From Lachancea kluyveri NRRL Y-12651 (Eukaryota; Ascomycota; Saccharomycetes; Saccharomycetales; Saccharomycetaceae): 64,000 nucleotides of DNA. Below are positions 26,693 to 34,926 of this stretch, in pieces (position 1 is the first letter of the stretch; every line of letters starts with the position of its first letter). The translations under genes were made by a program, and so were the position numbers. The stretch spans positions 558,001 through 622,000 of the forward strand of contig CM000693.1 in assembly GCA_000149225.2 (NCBI GenBank). Direction: 5' to 3'. A model generated the notes under the pieces. That model was not told where the DNA came from. It saw only the letters and a program-made list of their open reading frames with translations, and searched no databases.

Positions 26693-26710
26693 TTCTGGAA
26701 GAATCTGGAA
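26693..26710 (-). promoter_or_regulatory. Four-unit heat-shock element upstream of HSP78
   Basis: TTC-tg-GAA-ga-ATC-tg-GAA: four correctly spaced units, one with a single mismatch, about 182 bases upstream of the HSP78 start. Confidence 0.6.
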
Positions 26711-27144
26711 AAAAACAAAAAAAAACAGGGGTACCCTACTGTGCTTGGCGGGCAATGCGATGGTTTAATTTTCTCCGCGGTGATAGTTTTACCATTAGAT
26801 TTTTTTCTTTGGTCTAAACGGTTCTGGCTTCGATCATTTTTGACACCCGGAAAACTGTCAGTATTGTGTCTTGCCAGAAGTTGCGGCGTGGATAACTTGT
26901 GACTGTCCCGGATAAGAAAACGTTAACGATTAAAATTTAAGTTCAGGACTGGTGATGGATGGTAGGGTGGGCGTGGACAGTGATATGGGTACGGCTGAGT
27001 TGCATCCGTTTTCAAAGCCTGGGTTTCCCCAGAACACGGGCACAAACGAAGAAAAAAAAAGAGTTACATACATTCCTTTGAAGATAATATTTGCTTAGTT
27101 AACTTTACATATCGGATAGAGCGACCGGCGAGAAGAATATACAC

Positions 27145-27166
27145 GGGTTGGGGGTGGGGGGAGTGG
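27145..27166 (+). other. G-rich stretch with G-quadruplex potential
   Basis: Runs of 3, 5 and 6 Gs separated by TT and T, followed by AGTGG. The six-G run can supply two tracts, so a four-tract quadruplex is possible on the plus strand. Confidence 0.4.
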
Positions 27167-27182
27167 CCACCATTGGAGTCGG

Positions 27183-27196
27183 TTTATTTATTTATT

Positions 27197-27228
<32 letters not shown>
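27183..27228 (+). repeat. (TTTA)n followed by a 30-nt T run
   Basis: About four TTTA units run into an uninterrupted T run from 27199 to 27228, the longest homopolymer in the window. It lies about 75 bases beyond the bZIP gene's stop codon, in its 3' region. Confidence 0.8.
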
Positions 27229-27230
<2 letters not shown>

Positions 27231-27303
27231 TTTTTTCGGCTGTTCTGTTCTGAATCATTTCCCCTTTATTTCAACAGTTGCCTTGAATATACTTGTAGAA
27301 ATT

Positions 27304-27733
27304 CTAGTTCCGTGAAGGGTCGTCCAGTTTGATGCCAGCATCTGTAATGCGTTTCTGCAGCTTTGCAACGTAGTTCTGTAGGGCTTCGTTTTCACGTTGT
27401 AAAATGCCATACTCCGAAGCCATACGGTCGTAATCCTTGGCCTTGTTCTCCAGGTCTTTGATATAGCGCTCCCTGCGCTGTCGAAATGCTTTCTGGGCAT
27501 TTCTGTTCTGAGCGGCTCTTTTTGTGTTTCTTAACGGCTTGCCAGATTTGCCAATCAGCTGACCGTGCGAGTCGACGTGCTCGCCTTCATTTACCAACGG
27601 AGATCTGTCTCCGGTTTCCGCAGCCGCTGCGGCGGAGGGTGCGGCCCCAACAAAAGCAAGCTGTTGTGGCAGAGCCTGCGGCGTCGATTGCTGATGATGG
27701 CGATGATGGTGATGTTGTTGCTGTTGCTGCTGT

Positions 27734-27765
<32 letters not shown>

Positions 27766-28125
27766 CTGTTGCTGTGTCTGTTGTGTTTGCTGTCGCTGTT
27801 GCGGCGATGTAACCTGGTACACTATCTGAGGCAGAGGAAGAGTCGGAGGCTGCGTCGAGTAAGATACGTTGGTCAAAGGCAGCAGCGAAGTAGGACCGGT
27901 ACCAGACGCGCTAAAGGGAGGATGCGCAGGCTGAGGATATCCATACGGAGGACCAGAGCTGGCATTGCTGGTGCTGGTTGGCAACGAGGGTAAAATGTGA
28001 GGAGTGCTGCCTGACGAAGGGGACACGTTAGCACCGCCGGCGGTCACCTGAGGAAGTTGGATGTTGGCGTTGGTGTTAGATTGCATGTTCAACAGCAGAA
28101 TAGCTCCTTTGTCGAAATCGGGCAT
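27304..28125 (-). CDS. CIN5/YAP6: Yap-family bZIP transcription factor (single CIN5/YAP6 counterpart)
   Basis: 273 residues from the ATG at 28125. It matches the S. cerevisiae duplicates Cin5/Yap4 (YOR028C, 295) and Yap6 (YDR259C, 383), which act in osmotic, salt and drug stress. The bZIP is near the C-terminus: basic region NTKRAAQNRNAQKAFRQRRE with the Yap-type residues QNxxAQxxFR, then a leucine-zipper-like heptad region to LQKRI. In front of it are a Pro/Ser-rich region and a long Gln run followed by His-rich sequence (HHHHRHHQQ). Synteny supports the name: HSP78 (YDR258C) on one side, SWM1 (YDR260C) on the other. A CRE-like site lies in its promoter. Confidence 0.93.
27714..27774. repeat. 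CTG/TTG (CAG/CAA) repeat coding polyglutamine
   Basis: A mixed CTG/TTG trinucleotide repeat on the plus strand encodes the main Gln tract of the bZIP factor on the minus strand. Mixing of the two Gln codons should slow slippage compared with a pure repeat. Confidence 0.85.
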
Positions 28126-28270
28126 CACTGAGTGAACTGATAAGCAGTTCCAACTGGGATTACCTGATCTGTTTTTGCTTATATACTAGATTTTCCTCTT
28201 TTCTCGCTCACCTAGCCGAGGATTGCTTACAAAGAGTCGCTCATTTCTTTTCCGAGGCGAAAAAATTACA

Positions 28271-28288
28271 AAAAAAAAAAAAAAAAAA
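28271..28288 (+). repeat. 18-nt A run in the bZIP gene promoter
   Basis: A homopolymer A run, followed by further A-rich sequence, about 146-163 bases upstream of the CIN5/YAP6 start; a typical poly(dA:dT) promoter tract. Confidence 0.6.
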
Positions 28289-28334
28289 CAACAAAAAAAA
28301 AAGACTATTAGGTAACCACCCTGTCATCAGTCTC

Positions 28335-28344
28335 ATGACGTCAT
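28335..28344. promoter_or_regulatory. Palindromic CRE (ATF/CREB-type) site
   Basis: ATGACGTCAT is a perfect palindrome containing the full TGACGTCA CRE core bound in yeast by Sko1, Aca1 and Cst6. It lies between the SWM1 stop (28348) and the CIN5/YAP6 start (28125), so it belongs to the latter's promoter. Confidence 0.5.
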
Positions 28345-28347
28345 TGC

Positions 28348-28857
28348 TCACACACGCCTGCTACTGCTATTACTGCTACCACCACCACCACCACCACGAC
28401 CGTCAGCCTGGTCACGTGGACGCTGCACCAACGTATCTAACGCTAGATCTGTCCAGTTGCCTGTCGCTGTACGCCGTCTTCCAACAGCTGTTCCAAATAC
28501 TCGTGTTGCTCCCGCACTGGGTCCGCCATCGCCTCCAGGTGCTGCTTCTTCGCCACCTTGTCTTGTAGAAGAAACCACTCCGTTGCAGTCCACCTGTAAG
28601 CCGGCAAACATATCCCAGTCCTCTTCGTCGTGGAAGTAATCCCAGTACGCGTTAATCCTTCCCAAATGGGTACTGCTTTGTGCTACGCCACCCATGTCTC
28701 CAGTTCCATCGGTGTTTTTGCATGCTGTGCCGTTGGCGCTTGCGCTGCTGGCTTGTTCGTCCGGAGGCGGGAACTCATCGCGATTCCAGCCGAAATACGT
28801 TACGTCCTTCGAGTGGTTCAAGTGATGGCTTTGAAAATGCGAATCGCTGTAGGACAT
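28348..28857 (-). CDS. SWM1: Anaphase-promoting complex subunit Swm1/Apc13
   Basis: 169 residues from the ATG at 28857; S. cerevisiae Swm1 (YDR260C) has 170. Swm1 is the small APC/C subunit Apc13, needed for full APC/C activity and for spore wall formation. The protein is poorly conserved overall, but the family block is clear (NWTDLALDTLVQ, compare WTDLALQYL in animal APC13). The C-terminus is a Gly/Ser run (RGGGGGGSSNSSS) encoded by a CCA/CCG-type repeat. Its location between the CIN5/YAP6 and EXG2 genes matches YDR259C-YDR261C order and strand. Confidence 0.87.
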   Translation of the reverse strand: MSYSDSHFQSHHLNHSKDVTYFGWNRDEFPPPDEQASSASANGTACKNTDGTGDMGGVAQSSTHLGRINAYWDYFHDEEDWDMFAGLQVDCNGVVSSTRQGGEEAAPGGDGGPSAGATRVFGTAVGRRRTATGNWTDLALDTLVQRPRDQADGRGGGGGGSSNSSSRRV

Positions 28858-29427
28858 CTTTTTCTAGTAATCTTAAACGTTGAACGCAGGGGGAGAGAAG
28901 GTATGGGGAAAAAAAAAAGAAAGAAAGAAATACACGCACATTGATTATACAAGGTTTAATGATGAGTAGTATCAACCGGTGACCGTTTTGTTTCCCAACT
29001 GGTTGTTTTTTCTTTTTATTTTTTGCTTTTACCTTGGGACAAAAGTTACGTTTGTGTTGCGTTGCTCTGGTCTGCTCTGCCCCTCTACTGCCTCTTTTTT
29101 TTTCCCTCTTTTGCGTTCAAGTAAGCAGGAAAAAAATCGCAAAATTGCTTACAAGTACAAAACATTACAAAGAAAAGACAGACGCAACAGAAGAGGCTGC
29201 ATATATGCATGTTGCGTGCAAGAGAAAAATAGACAAGGACCACCCCTCCTTTCTCTTTTCCGTTCCTGCCTCGTATTCTGCGCGCGGCAAATCTTTCTTT
29301 GGACCTAAACTCGGTATTGGGATCTCTCCGACGTTCGATCCCTGTGCTAACCCTCCGTGTTGGTTGTTATTCTTTTTCTTTTCTCAGGGTGCTACTTACT
29401 ATGCTATAAGTACTTAGTTATACTTTG
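28858..29427. other. Intergenic: SWM1 promoter and EXG2 3' region
   Basis: 570 bases. Pyrimidine-rich tracts and a 127-codon plus-strand frame (29034-29417) with no recognisable content; I see no gene. Confidence 0.5.
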
Positions 29428-31071
29428 CTAAGCCAGAACGCACAGCGCGCCAACGCCGACCGTGGCTATCCCGACCCACCATTTCCATAAAAAGCTATTC
29501 GTACCTCCACGGATCGTCATACCTCCGCTACCTCCGCTCGTACTCTTGGAGCTGCTCGTAGACTTCTGATGGCTGGAACTCCTTGTCCTTTCAAACAAAG
29601 AATTCGAAAACGATTCCACCATCGACCCGTTGCTTTGGAAATACTCATACTTGTCTAGTGGGGTTGGAAACAAGTTGGCCTCCTTTAGCTTCAAATAATC
29701 CCATTCTGTCGCATTTTCGGTCTTCCAATTCCAAAAAATCCATCCCGCAGAATTCGCGCTGTACGACGCCAATTGTGCCTCGATGAATTGTCGAACCTGG
29801 TTCTTGTACTCTTCGCTCCATTCGTCAACGGGTCTTTGAGACTTGCATTCCCCCAACGGCTTGCTTTCCAGATCGGATGAAAAATTCGTGCTCTTATAAT
29901 AGCCGCCGTCGTATCGAGCGCCCATCCCAACCCCGTTTAGCCACTTGGCACAGTCTGTGATCGCGCCTGACCATTCGCCGACAAGGCTTGGGTGGTACTT
30001 CTGTTCCTTTGCAAGTGATTCTCCGTAATTCATAATGTCTATCATCCGATCCAACGGGGTGTGTCCCAATTGGAAATCCGTAAACACTTCGTAGTGGTGG
30101 TGGTCCACCAACACGCTTGTGCTCGCATATTCGGGTACCGTCAAGTTGTAGTACTTGGACGATACGTTGTTGTAGGCGGCGTTGAAATGCTCGTTCCAAA
30201 ATCCGATCCCTTGGAATGCATCGTGGATTACAAATGTCGTGTTGTCTCCAGCGCTTTGCGCATCTTTGAAATCCTGGAAAGTCTCGTAGTAAAACTCGAC
30301 GATTTTATCCATGTCGATCTTGCCGCCCAAGGGCTCGTTTGCTATTTCGATCCCGACAATCGTGTCCCCGTACTCCTCGTTATTCATGTACTTGGCGAAA
30401 ATATCATTCAACACTGCACGGGACAACTCCTTCGAATTTGGTTTCCGTAGCCAACCCAATTCACCGTATAGAATTCTTTCACCGGAGTTATCAAATCCGT
30501 TCTGGGAGCCCGGTAAACCGTGCAAATCGATCCAAACATTCAACCCGTACGATTTGGACCAGTTCAATGCCTTGTTCAAATACTCGATTTGCAAACCATC
30601 GCTTACGTAAGGGTCTTCGAATTGGATCCCATTGATGTATCCGTTGGTTTCGTGCTTCTCCTTCCATGCCCAGTAGCCAATGGGAATCCGGACCAAATTG
30701 AACCCATCTTCCTTGATCTGTTTGAAATCGTCCTCCGTTATCCATGTGGCAAAATGGTCTGCCATCAAACTCCGCGCCTTGTCGTAACCCAACGCTTTGC
30801 ACATCGTGTATTCGTCGATGATGCTGCTGGATTCGTTTCCGGCCGTGTCCATAGCCTTGTGGTATAGTGACGGAGTAATATACGGTTCTGTCACCAACCA
30901 ACCACCGACCGTGATGCCCCTCACCTTCACTTTGTTGTCTGTGTAATAGGACTCAAACCGTTTCCGTAACTCTGAGAAGTTCTGGACATTGGCCGCAGCA
31001 ACCCACATGGGTATCTCAAGGCACAGTAGCAAAACCAGTTTCATGAACATGTTGGTGTTGAAGTGCTTCAT
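29428..31071 (-). CDS. EXG2: GPI-anchored exo-1,3-beta-glucanase Exg2
   Basis: 547 residues from the ATG at 31071 (S. cerevisiae Exg2, YDR261C: 562); a GTG lies two codons upstream in frame. A signal peptide is visible (MKLVLLLCLEIPMWVAAA). The glycoside hydrolase family 5 domain carries the acid/base Glu246 in IEIANEPLGG and the nucleophile Glu366 in LVGEWSGAITD, plus the N-terminal RGITVGGWLVTEP typical of yeast exoglucanases. The tail is Ser-rich and ends in a hydrophobic segment (WVGIATVGVGALCVLA), consistent with a GPI anchor at the membrane or wall. It acts on cell wall beta-1,3-glucan. Confidence 0.96.
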   Translation of the reverse strand: MKHFNTNMFMKLVLLLCLEIPMWVAAANVQNFSELRKRFESYYTDNKVKVRGITVGGWLVTEPYITPSLYHKAMDTAGNESSSIIDEYTMCKALGYDKARSLMADHFATWITEDDFKQIKEDGFNLVRIPIGYWAWKEKHETNGYINGIQFEDPYVSDGLQIEYLNKALNWSKSYGLNVWIDLHGLPGSQNGFDNSGERILYGELGWLRKPNSKELSRAVLNDIFAKYMNNEEYGDTIVGIEIANEPLGGKIDMDKIVEFYYETFQDFKDAQSAGDNTTFVIHDAFQGIGFWNEHFNAAYNNVSSKYYNLTVPEYASTSVLVDHHHYEVFTDFQLGHTPLDRMIDIMNYGESLAKEQKYHPSLVGEWSGAITDCAKWLNGVGMGARYDGGYYKSTNFSSDLESKPLGECKSQRPVDEWSEEYKNQVRQFIEAQLASYSANSAGWIFWNWKTENATEWDYLKLKEANLFPTPLDKYEYFQSNGSMVESFSNSLFERTRSSSHQKSTSSSKSTSGGSGGMTIRGGTNSFLWKWWVGIATVGVGALCVLA

Positions 31072-31767
31072 GTTCACTCTATCGCTCTAGTGGTTTATTC
31101 GTCCTACTGCTATAAAGAATGCTAATATGTGAAGAACAATGATCTCGGTGCACAAAAAGGAAACAAATAGAAACTCCTTCTTTTTTAGGGTTCAGTGCCT
31201 TGTCTACGTTGTATATCTTTTTCTTTCCCAACGTCACAGACGCAAATGTAAATATTCGAGCTTCGAGAACACAAACTACACTTGCTTTTGTTTTTTTGTC
31301 TTCTTTTCTTTTGTTTTTATAATCTTATTGCCATAGAGATTTCATAGGTTTAAAAAAAGAAGTACCTTTTAACAAGAACACACGTGAAAAAAAAAAAAAA
31401 AAAACAAAACCAAAAAAAAACCATCTTATTCTTAAGCGTGTTCCAAAATAAAGCTTTACAGGCCTCCTGTATATATACATGTTTTAAGTGGTTTTAATTC
31501 ATTGCACCTCTTCACTTCTTTCTCTTTGTATGCTCCACCGATTTAAATCTTTGGTAACAACGCATCGGGCGGAAAAAGAAAGAAAAAGTAGAACGTCGAA
31601 CTAAATTCACGTGACGCTTAGTCGTTTTTAACGTGCATCCCAACCCATATGCGTCCACATGTATTATCCACACCCCCGGACCACCCGAAACTAAAGACTA
31701 CACACTCTACATATTGATTACACATCACACAGGAAATGGGAAACGCAAGACGCTAGAACCGTGGAAT
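31072..31767. other. Divergent promoter region of EXG2 and DFG16
   Basis: 696 bases. It contains an 18-nt A run (31387-31404), A-rich sequence after it, CACGTG cores at 31381 and in 31607-31614, and TATATATA at about 31471-31478. No gene is seen; the open frame leading into DFG16 from 31633 has no ATG before 31768. Confidence 0.55.
31607..31614. promoter_or_regulatory. TCACGTGA E-box upstream of DFG16
   Basis: A perfect 8-base palindrome fitting bHLH factors such as Cbf1, about 155 bases upstream of the DFG16 start. Binding is inference. Confidence 0.35.
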
Positions 31768-33300
31768 ATGGAGGACGAATATGATATCCTGCTGTCCGAC
31801 TTGGTTAACAATACTCTCCTCAGCTCTCGGGACAATGAGTGTGTTGCTTATACTTTAGGCAATGGCCTTCTTACACTGTGGAATGAATCCGAACCGGTGG
31901 TCGAAAACCGCACTCTCAACTATCCTGCGTTGTTTATTCAATGCTACAACAATCTGACTCATAACGCTAGCATATACTACTCTTTGATCCATAACTCATC
32001 CGCGAAAATAGCGAGCCTCCTCATCAACGATGATTCACATACGTTCTTGATGAAAGACAATTTTTCCAATGGCACACTTATGATAGCCTTCATACTCTCT
32101 GGGGTTTGTGTTGGCTCTTGGATGCTATTCCTCGTTCTATTGCTTTTACCAGCAAATAACCACAACAAAAGAAAAAAACTCGTCTACGTTTATGTGCTGT
32201 ACTTTGCCATCTCTCATACTGTGATTCTGAGACGAACGACAGATAGGGTTTTCAACAAGCAGTATACAGGGGATTACCAAGATGCTGACTATTACAACGA
32301 TGCCATCATAGATTCGAATATGTTCAAAATAGTCAAATTCTTCTCTTATTTACTATGCGATTTGAACTGGGTTCACATCGTCTATTACATGTTCCACAAC
32401 TACAGAGAGTCTCAAAAACAATGGGTACCAAAATTTTTCAACAACAACAACAAGAGAATTCTTATTATCGGTGCCGTTTTAACGGTTATTCACATTTTTC
32501 TATACGGCATGATGCTATGGTACAAACAACACGTCGTATTGGGTGTAAAAATTGTGTTAAAGATTTGTGAGTATTCCATTTTCGCTTCGTTTACTTTGGC
32601 TGTAGTTTACTATGTCTGGCATGACTTTGGATTTACGTTAGCCCCCAAAAGAATCGACAACAAGCCTTCCCTGAAAATGACGCTCAACCATATTTGGCAG
32701 GATTACCATCAAACAATACCGTTGTTGATTTATAACGCCATGATCTTTCTTCTCCTGTATTTGTGCTCCATTTTGCAGTTGGCCACCAGTGAAAAATTTG
32801 GAAACTGGATAAGCTATGCCATCGGGTTCATCAAAGTACTGATTACAGTAAATATATGGGGGTTAATAGGAGTCTTGGAAAGGCGTGAAAGAATTTTGAG
32901 CAAAGAAACTTTGCTGGGTAGAAAAATTAATAACAAAGATAGGTTTTTTGTTGATCCAATGATTAATTATGGTGTGGATGAAGGGAATGTCATTACAGCC
33001 ACAAATTCGGTGGCAGACATTATTGTTAATGAAGCAAACGGTAAACGGTTATTTTTGAAAAAACCTATGGACGCATGGAGATCCAGGTTAAAAGAGTTCA
33101 GAGACAAGAAACAAAATCCTAAAGAGGAAGAGGGATATAATTTGAGGAACGTAGGGAGTTCTTCACGTGGCAGTCATGGGGATACCTATAGAGAGCAAGC
33201 GGCGGAAACAGTGGTTTTACCAGAACAAGATTGTGACTCCAATGACAGTATGGACACTGTATTGACAAGAAATTTTATTTTTGACCACGACCGGGAGTAA
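31768..33300 (+). CDS. DFG16: Seven-helix pH sensor of the Rim101 pathway (Dfg16/PalH)
   Basis: 510 residues from the first in-frame ATG, 31768 (S. cerevisiae Dfg16, YOR030W: 619). The N-terminal ectodomain has several Asn-x-Ser/Thr sites, then hydrophobic helices appear (GTLMIAFILSGVCVGSWMLF, YVYVLYFAISHTVIL, FSYLLCDLNWVHIVYYM, RILIIGAVLTVIHIFLYGM, YSIFASFTLAVVYYVW, LLIYNAMIFLLLYLCSI, YAIGFIKVLITVNIWGLIG), seven in all, followed by a soluble tail. Dfg16 with Rim21 and Rim9 senses alkaline pH or lipid asymmetry at the plasma membrane and triggers ESCRT-dependent cleavage of Rim101. Rim21 is related, but synteny (STI1, CIN5, EXG2 nearby) favours DFG16. Confidence 0.88.
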   Translation: MEDEYDILLSDLVNNTLLSSRDNECVAYTLGNGLLTLWNESEPVVENRTLNYPALFIQCYNNLTHNASIYYSLIHNSSAKIASLLINDDSHTFLMKDNFSNGTLMIAFILSGVCVGSWMLFLVLLLLPANNHNKRKKLVYVYVLYFAISHTVILRRTTDRVFNKQYTGDYQDADYYNDAIIDSNMFKIVKFFSYLLCDLNWVHIVYYMFHNYRESQKQWVPKFFNNNNKRILIIGAVLTVIHIFLYGMMLWYKQHVVLGVKIVLKICEYSIFASFTLAVVYYVWHDFGFTLAPKRIDNKPSLKMTLNHIWQDYHQTIPLLIYNAMIFLLLYLCSILQLATSEKFGNWISYAIGFIKVLITVNIWGLIGVLERRERILSKETLLGRKINNKDRFFVDPMINYGVDEGNVITATNSVADIIVNEANGKRLFLKKPMDAWRSRLKEFRDKKQNPKEEEGYNLRNVGSSSRGSHGDTYREQAAETVVLPEQDCDSNDSMDTVLTRNFIFDHDRE

Positions 33301-34077
33301 TTATTGTATATTAGAAAGCATCTATTTGTATCGTTTTTTTTTCTGTTTTGTGTCTTTTTTTTTCCTCCTTCTTCATTCTTCAACGCCGTTGTCGTTCTGG
33401 CTATTTGATGCATTTTAACTGGCGGAGGTATACCATTTAATTTTACTTAATTTTAAGTTTATCGATGTATTTCCTTGCATTATAGGATTTGCAAATTTGA
33501 GCTCCATATTTGTCCGGTAGGCCAGGATTTTGTCTATAATAGAGGTCAGAACTGATGTTCATAATTGTGGGAAAGAAAAAAACGGTTTATTAACTAGAAG
33601 TTGAGAGATTGTGCTACTCTTACTGCAACGAATATTCGGACTACTTGACCAACCGTATATCAATCGATAACACTGTCGCGGGTTTGCCTTCATATAATCA
33701 GTTATTCTTGTCATCGTTGCATTTTCTAACCTGTCGCAATAGTTAAACCCTATTCAAAGCACACCCGATGCATCTAGCTTCTATTCGTCAATTGATTAAG
33801 CCACATGAGAGCTTGGAATTATTATACGTAGTACTATACTATAATTCGCAAGGCATTGGCTGTGGGTTGATTACTCGAAGCCTCTACACCATCTGATAGC
33901 AACATAAACTGTCAAACCACTTACTTGGCACAAAGAACCTCAGAAAAACGTAAGTAACTGTAAAAATCTACTAAAGAAGTTCTCCAATCTGAAACAGAAA
34001 CTACTGTCCAGGGAACCGCAATAGGCTATAAAGATCTACCCAAACGAACCGTAGACTGTATATTTGAGTGACATATT
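33301..34077. other. Gene-poor stretch before the LTR
   Basis: 777 AT-rich bases after DFG16 with no open frame of note. I see no tRNA, no recognisable coding remnant and no clear second LTR. In S. cerevisiae CRS5 follows DFG16; it is not present here. Confidence 0.5.
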
Positions 34078-34467
34078 TGTTGGAACGAAATACAATTATC
34101 GATCATCGACTAGTATTCGTGTTACTAGTATATTATCACACACGGTGTTATAAGGTGACATAAAGAATGAGAAACAGTCATCTAAATTAGTGGAAGCTGA
34201 AACGCAAGGATTGATAATGTAATAGGATAATGAACCAGAAACATATAAAAGGAAGAATATTTGTATATAGAGTTATCGACTCCTTTTCTGGATTCCTAGA
34301 AAGATGAGGAGAACTTCTAGTATAACCATATACCAATTATTATAGCCTTAACCAAAAATGGAATCTCAACAAGTGTCCCAATATTCACCTATTTCTCAAT
34401 ACCAATTATTATAGCCTTAATCAAAAATGGAATCTCAACAATTGTCCCAATATCAACATATTTCTCA
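34078..34467 (+). mobile_element. Solo LTR fossil of the Ty1/Ty2 (delta) family
   Basis: The segment begins TGTTGGAACG and ends TTCTCA, the usual delta boundaries, and closely resembles S. cerevisiae Ty1/Ty2 delta elements along its length (for example GTGGAAGCTGAAACGCAAGG and GGAGAACTTCTAGTATA). No internal Ty region is attached, so it is a relic of recombination between two LTRs. The core is about 321 bases (34078-34398), followed by a second copy of the last 69 bases. No clear 5-base target duplication is seen. It lies about 220 bases upstream of a tRNA gene, the favoured Ty1/Ty2 target zone. Age: moderately old, judging by divergence between the two end copies. Confidence 0.85.
34330..34467 (+). 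repeat. 69-base tandem duplication at the LTR's 3' end
   Basis: Two adjacent 69-base copies (34330-34398 and 34399-34467), each ending in TTCTCA, differ at several positions. They could be an in-place duplication or the junction of two LTRs. Confidence 0.8.
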
Positions 34468-34685
34468 CTTTCCTAGATCAGCATAGATGTGACTAGATTC
34501 CAGTCCTTAGCCAACTGTTTTTCTAACCCCACTTACTTTCATATCATACACCGGCCTCTAGAGACTATTATTATGTTACTATCCTAACTACACTGATGTT
34601 GTTCATGTTGCCCAATTTACTACGAGCTCCATATAGACGGACCATATGATATATTAAGGCCAACCCGAAAAGATATTAATAAGAA

Positions 34686-34756
34686 GCGCAAGTGGTTTAG
34701 TGGTAAAATCCAACGTTGCCATCGTTGGGCCCCCGGTTCGATTCCGGGCTTGCGCA
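34686..34756 (+). tRNA. tRNA-Gly (GCC)
   Basis: A 71-base cloverleaf: acceptor arm GCGCAAG pairs with CTTGCGC, followed by discriminator A; D arm with TGGTTTAGTGGTAAAATCCA; anticodon arm CAACG/CGTTG around loop TTGCCAT with anticodon GCC at 34718-34720; T arm CCCGG/CCGGG with GGTTCGATTCC. No intron. It appears identical, or nearly so, to S. cerevisiae tRNA-Gly(GCC). It reads glycine codons GGC/GGU. The A and B boxes are intact. Confidence 0.98.
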
Positions 34757-34761
34757 TTTCC

Positions 34762-34767
34762 TTTTTT
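34762..34767 (+). terminator. RNA polymerase III T-run terminator of tRNA-Gly
   Basis: Six Ts five bases after the tRNA 3' end, a standard Pol III terminator. Confidence 0.85.
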
Positions 34768-34926
34768 GCTTTCGCTTTTCTCCACCCCTCATTCCTCATC
34801 CCTTCATAAGCCACTACCTACTTGGAAGGGAGCGAACTATATCTTGAGGCATAACAGGTGCAACTACTCTTGAACATAGGTTTTCCATTAATTGCTCATC
34901 CAACAAGAAAGACAACGCTGTGTGAC

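Larger units (their letters stand above)
26512..27303. other. Intergenic: HSP78 promoter and 3' region of the bZIP gene
   Basis: 792 bases without a gene. Near HSP78 are AGGGG stress-response-like elements (26561-26565, 26727-26731) and the heat-shock element. Nearer the bZIP gene are a G-rich stretch and a long T tract, listed separately. Confidence 0.6.

Noticed and set aside
27565-27993. 142-codon plus-strand frame with a polyleucine stretch
   Set aside because: It is the antisense reading of the CAG/CAA repeat in the bZIP gene and has no support.
28240-28290. Possible point centromere (TTTTCCGA next to A-rich DNA)
   Set aside because: The CDEIII core is not matched beyond a few bases and no CDEI plus AT-rich CDEII of the right length precedes it.
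29034-29417. 127-codon plus-strand frame between SWM1 and EXG2
   Set aside because: Its composition follows pyrimidine-rich promoter DNA; there is no domain or conserved synteny for a gene here.
30061-30901. Several overlapping frames of 100-136 codons within EXG2 on both strands
   Set aside because: All lie inside the clear EXG2 coding region and carry no recognisable protein features.
33301-34077. Possible further LTR or tRNA remnants upstream of the delta-type LTR
   Set aside because: I could not match any part to sigma, tau or other LTRs or to a tRNA fold; calling one would be guesswork.
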